The notes under the pieces were generated by a model. That model ran no database searches. It was given only the letters and a program-made list of their open reading frames with translations, and was not told the origin of the DNA. Below are positions 1 through 7,164 of a DNA stretch of 16,919 nt, piece by piece. The position numbers and the translations under genes were made by a program. The stretch is from Bacillota bacterium (lineage in GTDB: Bacteria; Bacillota; Clostridia; Clostridiales; Clostridiaceae): positions 1 to 16,919 of the forward strand of contig JAEWQX010000016.1 of assembly GCA_023399035.1 (NCBI GenBank). Direction: 5' to 3'. Numbering within the stretch: position 1 is the stretch's first letter; the number at the start of each line of letters is the position of its first letter.

Positions 1-12
1 CTGAATAAATTT

Positions 13-17
13 GGAGG
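13..17 (+). promoter_or_regulatory. Ribosome binding site of leuS
   Basis: GGAGG lies 6 bases before the ATG at position 24 and fixes that start. Anything further upstream, such as a promoter or a T-box leader, falls outside the window. Confidence 0.9.
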
Positions 18-23
18 TAAAAA

Positions 24-2474
24 ATGTCAAAGTACAGTACTAAAATCGATGAAAAATGGCAAAAAATTTGGGAAGAAAATGAAACTTACAAATTTAATCC
101 TGAAAATCTTGATAAGAAACTTTACACATTAGAAATGTTCTCTTATCCATCAGGTGCACAATTACATGCTGGGCACTGGTTCAACTATGGTCCAACAGAT
201 TCATGGGCAAGATTTAAGAGAATGCAGGGATACAATGTATTCCAGCCAATGGGAGTTGATGCTTTTGGTTTACCAGCAGAAAACTACGCAATAAAAACTG
301 GTATTCATCCACATGATTCTACATTAAAAAATATTGAAACTATGGAAAAGCAATTAAAATCTATGGGTGCTATGTTCAATTGGGAAAATGAAGTCGTTAC
401 TTGTCTTCCTGATTACTACAAATGGACTCAATGGCTATTCTTAAAATTATATGAAAAAGGTTTAGCATACAGAAAGAAAGCTCCTGTTAACTGGTGTCCT
501 TCTTGTAACACTGTTCTAGCTAATGAACAAGTAGTTGATGGTGAATGTGAAAGATGTGGATCAATAGTTACTAAAAAGGATCTTACTCAATGGTTCTTTA
601 AAATAACTGATTATGCTGATGAATTGCTTGATATGATCGATGATTTAGACTGGCCAGAAAAGACTAAAGCAATGCAGAAGCACTGGATTGGAAGATCTTA
701 TGGTGCTCAAGTTACATTCAAAGTTAAGGATTCTGACTTACAATTCGATGTATTCACTACAAGAGTAGATACATTAAATGGTGTAACTTATGTTGTTTTA
801 GCTCCTGAAAATAAATTAGTTGATCAACTTACAACTCCTGAAAATAAGGAAGCCGTTGAAAAATATAAAGAAGAAGCTGCAAAACAGTCTGATATCGAAA
901 GACAATCTTCTTCAAAAGAAAAGACTGGTGTATTCACTGGTTCATATGCTATAAACCCAATCAACGGCAAGGTAGTTCCAATCTGGACTGCTGATTATGT
1001 ATTAGCTACATACGGTACAGGATGCGTTATGGCTGTTCCTGCACATGATGAAAGAGACTTTGCTTTTGCATCTAAGTTCAACTTACCAATCGAAAGAGTT
1101 ATAACAGATAAGGCTGGAAATGAACCTGAACTTCCATTCTGTGAACATGGAATACTTGTTAACTCTGGTAAATTTGATGGATTAACAACTGATGAAGCTA
1201 AAAAAGCAATCGTTGAAGAATTAGAAAAAGATAAGCTTGGTGCTATGAAAGTTAACTTCAGATTAAGAGACTGGCTTGTATCTAGACAAAGATACTGGGG
1301 AGCTCCAATTCCAGTAATCTACTGTGATGATTGTGGAATAGTTCCAGTACCTGAAAAGGATCTTCCAGTTAAACTTCCATATAATGTTGAATTCACTCCA
1401 GATGGTAAGTCACCACTGGCTAAATGTGAAGAATTCATAAACACAACTTGCCCTTGCTGTGGAAAGCCAGCTAAGAGAGAAGCAGATACATTAGATACAT
1501 TTGTATGTTCTTCTTGGTACTACTTAAGATACCCAGATAACAAAAATACAGATGCACCATTTGATCCTGAATTAATCAATAAGATCCTTCCAGTTGATAA
1601 ATACGTTGGTGGGCCAGAACATGCATGTATGCACTTATTATATGCAAGATTTATAACTAAAGCTTTAAGAGACATGGGATACTTAAAATTCGATGAACCA
1701 TTCAAGAGCTTAACTCACCAAGGATTAATCTTAGGACCAGATGGATTAAAGATGAGTAAGTCAAAGGGTAACACTATTTCTCCTGATGATTACATCAAAG
1801 AATATGGTGCTGACGTATTCAGAATGTACTTAATGTTTGGATTTGCCTACACTGAAGGTGGAGCTTGGAGTGATGATGGAATCAAGTCTGTTTCTAAGTT
1901 CGTTGAAAGAATCGAAAGAATCTTAGACTCATGCAGAGAAGTCATAGGTTCTTCTGAAAACACTAAGACTACTATAGATTCAGCTGAAAAGGAATTAAAC
2001 TTCTGGAAGCATACTGCTATCAAGGGTGTAACTGAAGATACAGATAAGATGCAGTTCAATACAGCAATTGCAAGACTTATGGAGCTTACAAATGCCCTTA
2101 ACAAATACCTTCAAGAAGGTGTTAAAAATCCAGCATTCTTAAAGGAAACTATAACTGATTACATCAAATTATTAGCACCATTTGCACCTCACTTTGCTGA
2201 AGAAGAATGGAGTCAATTAGGTAATACTTCAAGCGTATTCAATGAAAGATTACCAGAATTTGATCCATCTGCTTTAATCAAAGATGAAGTTGAAATAGCT
2301 ATTCAAGTTAATGGTAAAATCAAGACTAAGATGATGATAGCTTCAAACTTAGATGAAGAAGGAATCAAAGCTGCTGCTCTTGAAGATGAAACAATCAAAG
2401 AAAATACTGCTGGAAAGAACATCGTAAAAGTAATTGTTATTAAAGGCAGACTTGTTAATATAGTTGTTAAATAA
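24..2474 (+). CDS. leuS: Leucyl-tRNA synthetase
   Basis: A cytoplasmic class I aminoacyl-tRNA synthetase that charges tRNA-Leu with leucine using ATP. The protein has 816 residues, normal for bacterial LeuRS. Visible landmarks are the HIGH-type signature read as HAGH at residues 48-51, just after YPSG; a zinc-binding-like Cys pair set at residues 158/161 and 175/178; and a CP1 editing domain with the threonine-rich stretch TTRVDTL and the AHDERD motif. A second Cys cluster (CDDC and CPCC) precedes the DTFVCSSWYYLRY segment, and KMSKS lies at residues 576-580, followed by the anticodon-binding helical region and a small C-terminal domain. The HAGH variant keeps both catalytic histidines. The gene stands alone between its ribosome binding site and a strong terminator, so its promoter must be upstream of the window. 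Confidence 0.98.
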   Translation: MSKYSTKIDEKWQKIWEENETYKFNPENLDKKLYTLEMFSYPSGAQLHAGHWFNYGPTDSWARFKRMQGYNVFQPMGVDAFGLPAENYAIKTGIHPHDSTLKNIETMEKQLKSMGAMFNWENEVVTCLPDYYKWTQWLFLKLYEKGLAYRKKAPVNWCPSCNTVLANEQVVDGECERCGSIVTKKDLTQWFFKITDYADELLDMIDDLDWPEKTKAMQKHWIGRSYGAQVTFKVKDSDLQFDVFTTRVDTLNGVTYVVLAPENKLVDQLTTPENKEAVEKYKEEAAKQSDIERQSSSKEKTGVFTGSYAINPINGKVVPIWTADYVLATYGTGCVMAVPAHDERDFAFASKFNLPIERVITDKAGNEPELPFCEHGILVNSGKFDGLTTDEAKKAIVEELEKDKLGAMKVNFRLRDWLVSRQRYWGAPIPVIYCDDCGIVPVPEKDLPVKLPYNVEFTPDGKSPLAKCEEFINTTCPCCGKPAKREADTLDTFVCSSWYYLRYPDNKNTDAPFDPELINKILPVDKYVGGPEHACMHLLYARFITKALRDMGYLKFDEPFKSLTHQGLILGPDGLKMSKSKGNTISPDDYIKEYGADVFRMYLMFGFAYTEGGAWSDDGIKSVSKFVERIERILDSCREVIGSSENTKTTIDSAEKELNFWKHTAIKGVTEDTDKMQFNTAIARLMELTNALNKYLQEGVKNPAFLKETITDYIKLLAPFAPHFAEEEWSQLGNTSSVFNERLPEFDPSALIKDEVEIAIQVNGKIKTKMMIASNLDEEGIKAAALEDETIKENTAGKNIVKVIVIKGRLVNIVVK

Positions 2475-2492
2475 TATCATATTATTAATAGT

Positions 2493-2525
2493 AAAAGGAT
2501 ATGGCAGATGCCATATCCTTTTTTT
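2493..2525 (+). terminator. Rho-independent terminator of leuS, probably bidirectional
   Basis: A 13-bp perfect stem (2493-2505 with 2510-2522, loop AGAT) is followed by a T-run, 19 bases after the leuS stop codon. Read on the other strand the stem is followed by TTTTACT, so it may also stop the convergent permease transcript. Confidence 0.93.
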
Positions 2526-2579
2526 AATTGATTTCTTGCTATGTTAAGTAATAATTATAACCTGGTCTAATTAGCTTTA

Positions 2580-3371
2580 TCAGCTTCCTGCACTTTCATA
2601 TGATTTTATTCCTAGTGTCCATATTTTGTAGGCCGCTGTTATGGATATGAGTGAAACTGCTATAGTAATCAGTATACCCATTGTAAATGATTCTTTTCCT
2701 AAAAAATAAGCAGCTGGATAATATCCTGTAAAAGCAAATGGTATTATACCTACCAATATAAATTTTATTACCTTTGGGTATATCCCTACTGGATATTTTG
2801 CAAAAGAACTTATCTGATAAGTCATGAATAAATATGAAAAAGAGGATTTTGTCCAAAATGCTATTGATGTTACTGCAAGCTTTACTGATGTATATATAAT
2901 AGTAGAAAACATTATTACCACAACTAAAGTAATTAATTTTTTTATTCCTAAATGCAAATTTAATTTTATTGAAGAATAAACTGTAAGCATCACTCCGATT
3001 ATTATTTCACCAAGCCCATCAGGCTGCACACTTTCTGAAATAACCTGAAATAATGGATTGAGAGGCCTTAAAAGATATCTGTCAAATTCACCTTCAACAA
3101 TTGTCTTCCATGAAAAAATCCACAAATAATCAGTAAATACATGATCTATCCCCCTAGGTATCTGTGCCATTCCATAAATAAATAATATCTCATAAAATCC
3201 CCATCCATCTAAGGATGGAATTGAATTGAATATAAGCTGTATAAATATTATCCCTGTACACTGTACTAGAAGAAAACCTGCAAGACCAAGTACAAAACTT
3301 GCTCTATATTCTATAAGAACCTTAACATACTGCTGAAAAAATTTCTTATATAATTTAATATATCTCATCAT
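2580..3371 (-). CDS. ABC-2 family permease subunit (COG3694/DUF990 type)
   Basis: A polytopic membrane protein of 263 residues, full length for this family. I see about six hydrophobic segments, near residues 24-48, 60-80, 118-136, 144-165, 200-224 and 229-253. The stretch GEFDRYLLRPLNPLFQ at residues 94-109 and KYPVGIYP near 192-199 are typical of the family, whose members pair with a second permease and a DrrA-like ATPase to form an export-type ABC transporter of unknown substrate. The ribosome binding site AGGAGG (3380-3385) sits next to the stop codon of the preceding permease gene, so the two are translationally linked. Two ATG codons stand in tandem at 3371 and 3368 and either may be used. 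No ATPase gene lies in the operon, so function would need one encoded elsewhere. Confidence 0.88.
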   Translation of the reverse strand: MMRYIKLYKKFFQQYVKVLIEYRASFVLGLAGFLLVQCTGIIFIQLIFNSIPSLDGWGFYEILFIYGMAQIPRGIDHVFTDYLWIFSWKTIVEGEFDRYLLRPLNPLFQVISESVQPDGLGEIIIGVMLTVYSSIKLNLHLGIKKLITLVVVIMFSTIIYTSVKLAVTSIAFWTKSSFSYLFMTYQISSFAKYPVGIYPKVIKFILVGIIPFAFTGYYPAAYFLGKESFTMGILITIAVSLISITAAYKIWTLGIKSYESAGS

Positions 3372-3375
3372 AATA

Positions 3376-4065
3376 TCAGCCTCCTAATATAGTTAAGTTC
3401 TTTACCAATGCTTTATACATCATTTTTCCGATGAACATCATAGCAATTACCCAGAAAACCTGTCTTCCAAGAGCTATGCATATTTCATACGAACTGAACT
3501 TATTTTCAAAAATCATACAAGGTGTATATATTATTGATTTAAAAGGAAAAAAGTCAAAAATTTTCTGTACTATTTCAGAAAAGAAAGTTATTGGTATAAG
3601 AGCTCCAGAAAAAAGTGCTGTAACAGCCTCCATTATCTGATTCACTCCCCACATATTTGTTATCTTGAATGTCAGAAGCCCCATTGAGTAACTATAATAA
3701 AAATTTATAAAATACGATAATATTACACTTACAAAATACATAATTAAATTAGTCAGCTTTATACCACTTCCTGTTTTTATAGATATAATTACAACTGCTG
3801 AAAATCCTATTATAAAAACTAAAACAAATCCATAAAGCATGCTCCCAAATCCTTCAAAAAGCATTCTCTTCTCATAACTTATTGGTTTAATAAGATTTGA
3901 TGCTATTGAACCATTCCTTACTTCTCTCGATATAGTATTGCTTACTTCTGTTGCTATAAGTCCTTGAGTCAAAAATGAAAGTAGCACATAAATTATCATA
4001 TCATTTGTTAAATTACGCACTTTAATCAAAAGTATCCCCCCTATACTGTCAATTAGATTAAACAT
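3376..4065 (-). CDS. ABC-2 family permease subunit (COG4587 type), apparently 5'-truncated
   Basis: A membrane protein of 229 residues with about five hydrophobic segments, near residues 24-38, 76-97, 105-130, 145-162 and 201-222. The pattern of a SIGG-like stretch, then MIIYVLLS, then REVRNGSIASNLIKPISY is typical of the family that pairs with the downstream permease. Members I know are about 260 residues and begin with an extra membrane segment, roughly 40 residues before the point where this frame starts. Upstream the same frame meets a TAG five codons before the ATG, and I found no convincing N-terminal remnant in the other frames. A modest AGGG ribosome binding site (4073-4076) could allow translation from this ATG. 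It may be a degraded gene or a functional short form. The usual upstream ATPase gene is absent. Confidence 0.75.
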   Translation of the reverse strand: MFNLIDSIGGILLIKVRNLTNDMIIYVLLSFLTQGLIATEVSNTISREVRNGSIASNLIKPISYEKRMLFEGFGSMLYGFVLVFIIGFSAVVIISIKTGSGIKLTNLIMYFVSVILSYFINFYYSYSMGLLTFKITNMWGVNQIMEAVTALFSGALIPITFFSEIVQKIFDFFPFKSIIYTPCMIFENKFSSYEICIALGRQVFWVIAMMFIGKMMYKALVKNLTILGG

Positions 4066-4255
4066 ATATTTACCCTATAATCTAAAATATACAATTAAAA
4101 CTGCTCTACAATACATAACTAACATATTTAAGTAAGCAGTCTAAATTTTCCGTTAAAATATTCCACTAAATTATATTAATTTCAATATAGGTTCCAGTTA
4201 ACTCACTTTTACTTTTTTTGTAATTCTTTTTAGATAATTTGTGATTTACTCCTAT
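4066..4255. other. AT-rich gap upstream of the permease pair, no ATPase gene
   Basis: I read this stretch on the minus strand in all frames to look for the end of an ATPase gene or the missing start of the permease. Stop codons interrupt every frame within at most about 30 codons. I see no clear -35/-10 pair, although a TATAAT-like sequence is present. Confidence 0.5.
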
Positions 4256-4287
4256 AAAAAAACCGCCAGACTACAATCTGACAGTTT
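4256..4287 (-). terminator. Rho-independent terminator of the dcd operon
   Basis: Read on the minus strand, an 11-bp stem with two G-U pairs (4287-4277 with 4270-4260, loop of six) runs into seven T residues. It starts shortly after the dcd stop codon and separates this operon from the permease pair. Confidence 0.9.
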
Positions 4288-4301
4288 CATAAAACACTTA
4301 T

Positions 4302-4823
4302 TTATTTTTCGAAATCCTTATACATTAAACTTGGCTGTATTCCAGTGTTATTTTGATATTTTCCACTATTATACAAATCATATTCACCATGAATGTCATG
4401 ATAATAAATCTGACATATATCAACATTTGGATATATCCTTATTGGCTGTACACAGAATATTTCAAGAGTCCAATATCCTGCAAATCCTATATCCCCAAAT
4501 CCTGCCGTAACGTGTATGAACAATCCTAGCCTTCCTGTAGATGAACGTCCCTCAAGCATTGGTACAAATTTTTCTGTCTTGGTAAATTCATTTGTTCTTC
4601 CTAAGTAAAGTTTTCCTGGCTCTAATAGTAATCCTTCTTCTGGAATTACAATTTTCTTAGTTGGATTTGGAGTCTTCATATCAAGTACATCATTTTCATA
4701 AACTAATAACTCATTGAATAATGAAAGATTATAACTGTTTGGATTGATTCTCTTTTCATCAAATGGCTCTATTACTATATCTTTTCCTATGTTTTTTAAT
4801 ATTTCTTTTCCTGATAATATCAT
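4302..4823 (-). CDS. dcd: dCTP deaminase
   Basis: Converts dCTP to dUTP plus ammonia, supplying dUMP for thymidylate synthesis; it acts in the cytoplasm as a homotrimer. The 173-residue protein shows NPNSYNL (27-33), the EGRSS motif from residue 91, the LGLFIHVTAGFGDIGF core, and TLEI with the expected catalytic Glu at residue 121, then a C-terminal segment with QNNTGIQPS. The deaminase and dUTPase folds are shared, so a bifunctional dCTP deaminase/dUTPase cannot be excluded. I chose the ATG at 4823 because the AAGGA (4833-4837) is 9 bases from it and touches an alternative ATG at 4832. This start also gives the family's MILSGKEI beginning. The binding site overlaps the stop codon of the upstream gene, so translation is coupled. 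Confidence 0.93.
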   Translation of the reverse strand: MILSGKEILKNIGKDIVIEPFDEKRINPNSYNLSLFNELLVYENDVLDMKTPNPTKKIVIPEEGLLLEPGKLYLGRTNEFTKTEKFVPMLEGRSSTGRLGLFIHVTAGFGDIGFAGYWTLEIFCVQPIRIYPNVDICQIYYHDIHGEYDLYNSGKYQNNTGIQPSLMYKDFEK

Positions 4824-4832
4824 TTTCTTCAT

Positions 4833-4837
4833 TCCTT
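4833..4837 (-). promoter_or_regulatory. Ribosome binding site that sets the dcd start
   Basis: AAGGA on the minus strand overlaps the TAA stop (4836-4838) of the upstream gene. It is directly adjacent to the ATG at 4832, too close to serve it, and 9 bases from the ATG at 4823. Confidence 0.75.
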
Positions 4838-5585
4838 ACATGTCTGAATTTAATATTTCTTTAAACTCAGATAATATTTTTGTAACCTTTTTTTCACCCA
4901 AAGGCTTATATCTATCTATATATCCCGACGACTGAAGCTCTGTATATAGATTTTTGCACATACTCACCCAGTTTTCAGGTACATATACCCATAATATATC
5001 TTCATATCTGCAGCTGAGCATAAAATGTTCCATGCCCCAGAAAGAATATTCTTCAATCTCATGCAGCTTATTAAATTTTTTATAATCACGTACTACTTTT
5101 AAAGACAGAGAGTATCCATATATGTCTACATAAAAGAAATCAAATCTCTCTCTTTCTGCTTTAAATGCATCACCGCAGAGTATCTTTATCTTATCATTTT
5201 CACCAAAATTCTCTTTATATAAATCTATTACATCCTGGCTAACTTCATAAACAATAACTTCACTGACATCATTTTTCTTTGATATTTCTTGAGCGACATA
5301 ACCAAGACCAAGACCTACTATTCCAACTTTTCCTCTAGCATAACATATAGTTTCGTAAGAACTCTCAATTTCTCTCGGATCAAGCCTCATTACACATTTA
5401 TCTTCTTTTGACAGCTCAATTATGTCTATATCATATTCTTTAGTATTTTTATACATATATCCATGTAAATCTTTTTTCTTAAATATTTTTCTATCTATTT
5501 TATATAAACCCTTAGACCCATTTTTTATAGCATTATTATATTCTTCTAACACCTCAAGAATATATTCTTTGTTATATGGTTTCAT
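4836..5585 (-). CDS. Rossmann-fold SAM-binding-like protein, function unknown
   Basis: A 249-residue soluble protein. Residues 86-96 (KVGIVGLGLGY) look like the glycine-rich nucleotide-binding loop of class I methyltransferases or spermidine synthase-like proteins. VIVYEVSQDV with an acidic residue at 114 follows at the second strand, then GDAF (138-141) and FDFFYVDIY (148-156) where such enzymes place the adenine contacts and the fourth strand. The first 80 or so residues are not recognisable. The order of motifs supports a methyltransferase-like fold, but I cannot name a substrate, and catalysis is not proven. The ribosome binding site is AAAGGA (5593-5598), 7 bases from the ATG. It is the first gene of a two-gene unit with dcd, whose ribosome binding site overlaps this gene's stop codon; the pairing may be only positional. 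Confidence 0.75.
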   Translation of the reverse strand: MKPYNKEYILEVLEEYNNAIKNGSKGLYKIDRKIFKKKDLHGYMYKNTKEYDIDIIELSKEDKCVMRLDPREIESSYETICYARGKVGIVGLGLGYVAQEISKKNDVSEVIVYEVSQDVIDLYKENFGENDKIKILCGDAFKAERERFDFFYVDIYGYSLSLKVVRDYKKFNKLHEIEEYSFWGMEHFMLSCRYEDILWVYVPENWVSMCKNLYTELQSSGYIDRYKPLGEKKVTKILSEFKEILNSDM

Positions 5586-5680
5586 AAAAAAATCCTTTCT
5601 TATAATATTTAAAATTCTTATTAATTATATAAATGTTACAATAATAAATTCAGATATTTCAAAATCCTTCAAAAATTTTA

Positions 5681-5719
5681 ATTAACTGTTTATTCTTAGC
5701 ACTTAACTGCTAACTGAAC
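5681..5719 (-). repeat. Short dispersed repeat unit, copy A
   Basis: Read on the minus strand it contains CAGTTAGCAGTTAAGTGC and, further on, AACAGTTAATTA. It resembles the unit after the HesB-like gene (6246-6267). It also contains a small dyad, TTAGCA and TGCTAA, on the plus strand. Confidence 0.45.
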
Positions 5720-5837
5720 AAATATATCCTATTAATAAGAAATTATATCATATATGCATTACCTTTTTTTGTTATATGTAGTACAAAGATAATTGTAATT
5801 TAATAGTTTATTTTATCTTTTTATTTTGCATTTTATA

Positions 5838-5846
5838 TGCTATACT
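5838..5846 (+). promoter_or_regulatory. Extended -10 promoter of the HesB-like gene
   Basis: TGCTATACT has the TG-N-TATANT form of an extended -10 element and lies about 50 bases before the start codon. No good -35 hexamer is seen, which is usual for extended -10 promoters. A small imperfect hairpin, GATGGC and GTCATC, follows at about 5855-5870 in the leader. Confidence 0.55.
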
Positions 5847-5897
5847 AATTTTACGATGGCTTTTGTCATCAAACTTTATTAAAAGTAGGTGTTAATT

Positions 5898-6227
5898 ATG
5901 AAAAACATTACTATAAGCGAAGAAGCTTACAATGAATTCAAAGCATTTTTAGAAGAAAATAACATAACTGATTTTAATATTAGAATAAATTTTGCTGGCT
6001 TTGCCTGCAGTGGACCAATGTTTAATATCTCAATTTCACAAGCAACAGATGCTGATGAAGTTGAAAAAATAAATGATATCTCATTCATATATGAAAAAAC
6101 ATTAATCGACCAATTTGGTGGATTTATCATACTTTCATCAGAAGAAAATGAAGGTAACGGATTAAGCTTAAAACCTGTAATCCAGCCAGAAGGCGGATGC
6201 GGTGGTTCTTGCAGCGGATGCCACTAA
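5898..6227 (+). CDS. HesB/IscA-like protein (HesB-like (seleno)protein family, Cys form)
   Basis: A 109-residue protein related to A-type Fe-S carrier proteins. It matches a clostridial subfamily (TIGR01911) in which some members carry selenocysteine at the position of a conserved Cys. Here the codon at residue 37 (in GFACSGP) is an ordinary Cys codon. The C-terminus is GGCGGSCSGCH, giving Cys 101, 105 and 108 as candidate metal ligands, slightly different from the classical CGC ending of IscA. I chose the ATG at 5898 because AGGTG (5887-5891) lies 6 bases upstream; a GTG at 5889 overlaps that binding site and is not a likely start. It is a single-gene unit with its own promoter and terminator. 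It probably binds Fe or an Fe-S cluster, but its partner is unknown. Confidence 0.85.
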   Translation: MKNITISEEAYNEFKAFLEENNITDFNIRINFAGFACSGPMFNISISQATDADEVEKINDISFIYEKTLIDQFGGFIILSSEENEGNGLSLKPVIQPEGGCGGSCSGCH

Positions 6228-6245
6228 TCCACGTTAACTTTTAAA

Positions 6246-6267
6246 AGTTAGCAATTAACAGTTATGG
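6246..6267 (+). repeat. Short dispersed repeat unit, copy B
   Basis: AGTTAGCAATTAACAGTTAT plus GG. It aligns without gaps to 10604-10625 with 17 of 22 bases identical, and all five differences are transitions. It overlaps a 16-base palindrome at 6235-6250 and touches the terminator stem that follows. Confidence 0.5.
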
Positions 6268-6301
6268 TCATACATAAAAATATTTTTATGTATGACTTTT
6301 T
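6267..6301 (+). terminator. Rho-independent terminator of the HesB-like gene
   Basis: A perfect 14-bp inverted repeat (6267-6280 with 6283-6296) is followed by TTTTTC. On the opposite strand there is no T-run after the stem, so it works mainly for the plus-strand gene. Confidence 0.88.
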
Positions 6302-6345
6302 CTTCTATTAGATCTAATTTAATTCTTTTATCATTATTAAAAAAT

Positions 6346-7128
6346 CTATGTGTCTATATCAACTGTAAGCTGGTCTTCAGCTTCTATATTCCAATTAACA
6401 TCAATATAATCATTACTTATATGGTGAATTCCATTCAGCATATCAATCCAGTAATGTTTTTTTATAACTCTCTTTTCCTTGCTTTCTCCAGTATATCCAT
6501 TTAGCATATTGTTATTGAATTCGTTAAAATACTCATATATCCTTACGGACATATCCTCCATTTCTCTGAAACACTCTAAATCCTTATCCTCTAAAACAAG
6601 CCTACTCTGTTCATTTTTCATTTCTTTGCTTAGAGTTGATAGCATATACTCTTTTATTTTTCCATGAATATCATTTTCTATTACCTTATTTGATTCTATA
6701 TTTTTTGAAAAAATCCATACTGAACGCTGAGTATAATCAGCATACTGCTGCCATAGCTTTATTATGTTAGATGCAATAACATCATAGTTCTTATATAATT
6801 TTAATATCTCATCGTTTCTTATGCTTCCGCTATCTATACTTGTATTCAGTATATCCATTATGCTTTCGTTTCTTTGTCTTATTTCTTCTATTTCCACATA
6901 AGATTCCTGACCAATATTATATTTATATCCATATATTTTACATGCAGAATATATATTAAATGCTATGCTTATAAATAATATTACAGCAGATATTGCAATA
7001 CAATCTTTACTTTTAATGTTTATTTTCAAATATATCAAAGCCTTTCTTTTAATATTGCTGCTATCTAATTTTGAGTATCCATAAAGAGAATGTGCTATAT
7101 TGCATATAAATTGCATCATATAAATCAT
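6346..7128 (-). CDS. Unrecognised membrane-anchored protein, last gene of the AAA+/VWA cassette
   Basis: A 260-residue protein that I do not recognise. About 41 mostly polar, Lys-rich residues precede one hydrophobic segment near residues 42-63 (IAISAVILFISIAF region). The remaining ~195 residues are charged and likely helical. The positive N-terminus suggests an N-in orientation with the large part outside the membrane. It follows the VWA gene by 36 bases and so probably belongs to the same transcript. The ribosome binding site is poor: only A-rich sequence precedes the ATG at 7128, and two more ATGs follow at codons 4 and 5, so the exact start is uncertain. It could be the client or the membrane anchor of the ATPase/VWA pair; that is inference from position only. 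Confidence 0.65.
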   Translation of the reverse strand: MIYMMQFICNIAHSLYGYSKLDSSNIKRKALIYLKINIKSKDCIAISAVILFISIAFNIYSACKIYGYKYNIGQESYVEIEEIRQRNESIMDILNTSIDSGSIRNDEILKLYKNYDVIASNIIKLWQQYADYTQRSVWIFSKNIESNKVIENDIHGKIKEYMLSTLSKEMKNEQSRLVLEDKDLECFREMEDMSVRIYEYFNEFNNNMLNGYTGESKEKRVIKKHYWIDMLNGIHHISNDYIDVNWNIEAEDQLTVDIDT

Positions 7129-7164
7129 TGTTTATTTTATCATATGTTAATGTGTTTGCCTATC

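Larger units (their letters stand above)
5586..5897. other. Divergent intergenic region with one repeat unit
   Basis: About 310 bases between the minus-strand SAM-binding-like gene and the plus-strand HesB-like gene. It holds the leader of the first gene, a short repeat at 5681-5719, and the promoter and leader of the second. No coding frame of interest is visible. Confidence 0.6.

Noticed and set aside
164..179. HAGH in place of the more usual HMGH in LeuRS as a sign of an inactive or paralogous enzyme
   Set aside because: Both histidines of the class I signature are kept, and KMSKS, the editing motifs and full length are intact, so it reads as a normal LeuRS.
5889..5897. GTG start for the HesB-like gene
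   Set aside because: The GTG overlaps the AGGTG binding site of the ATG at 5898, so it cannot use that site.
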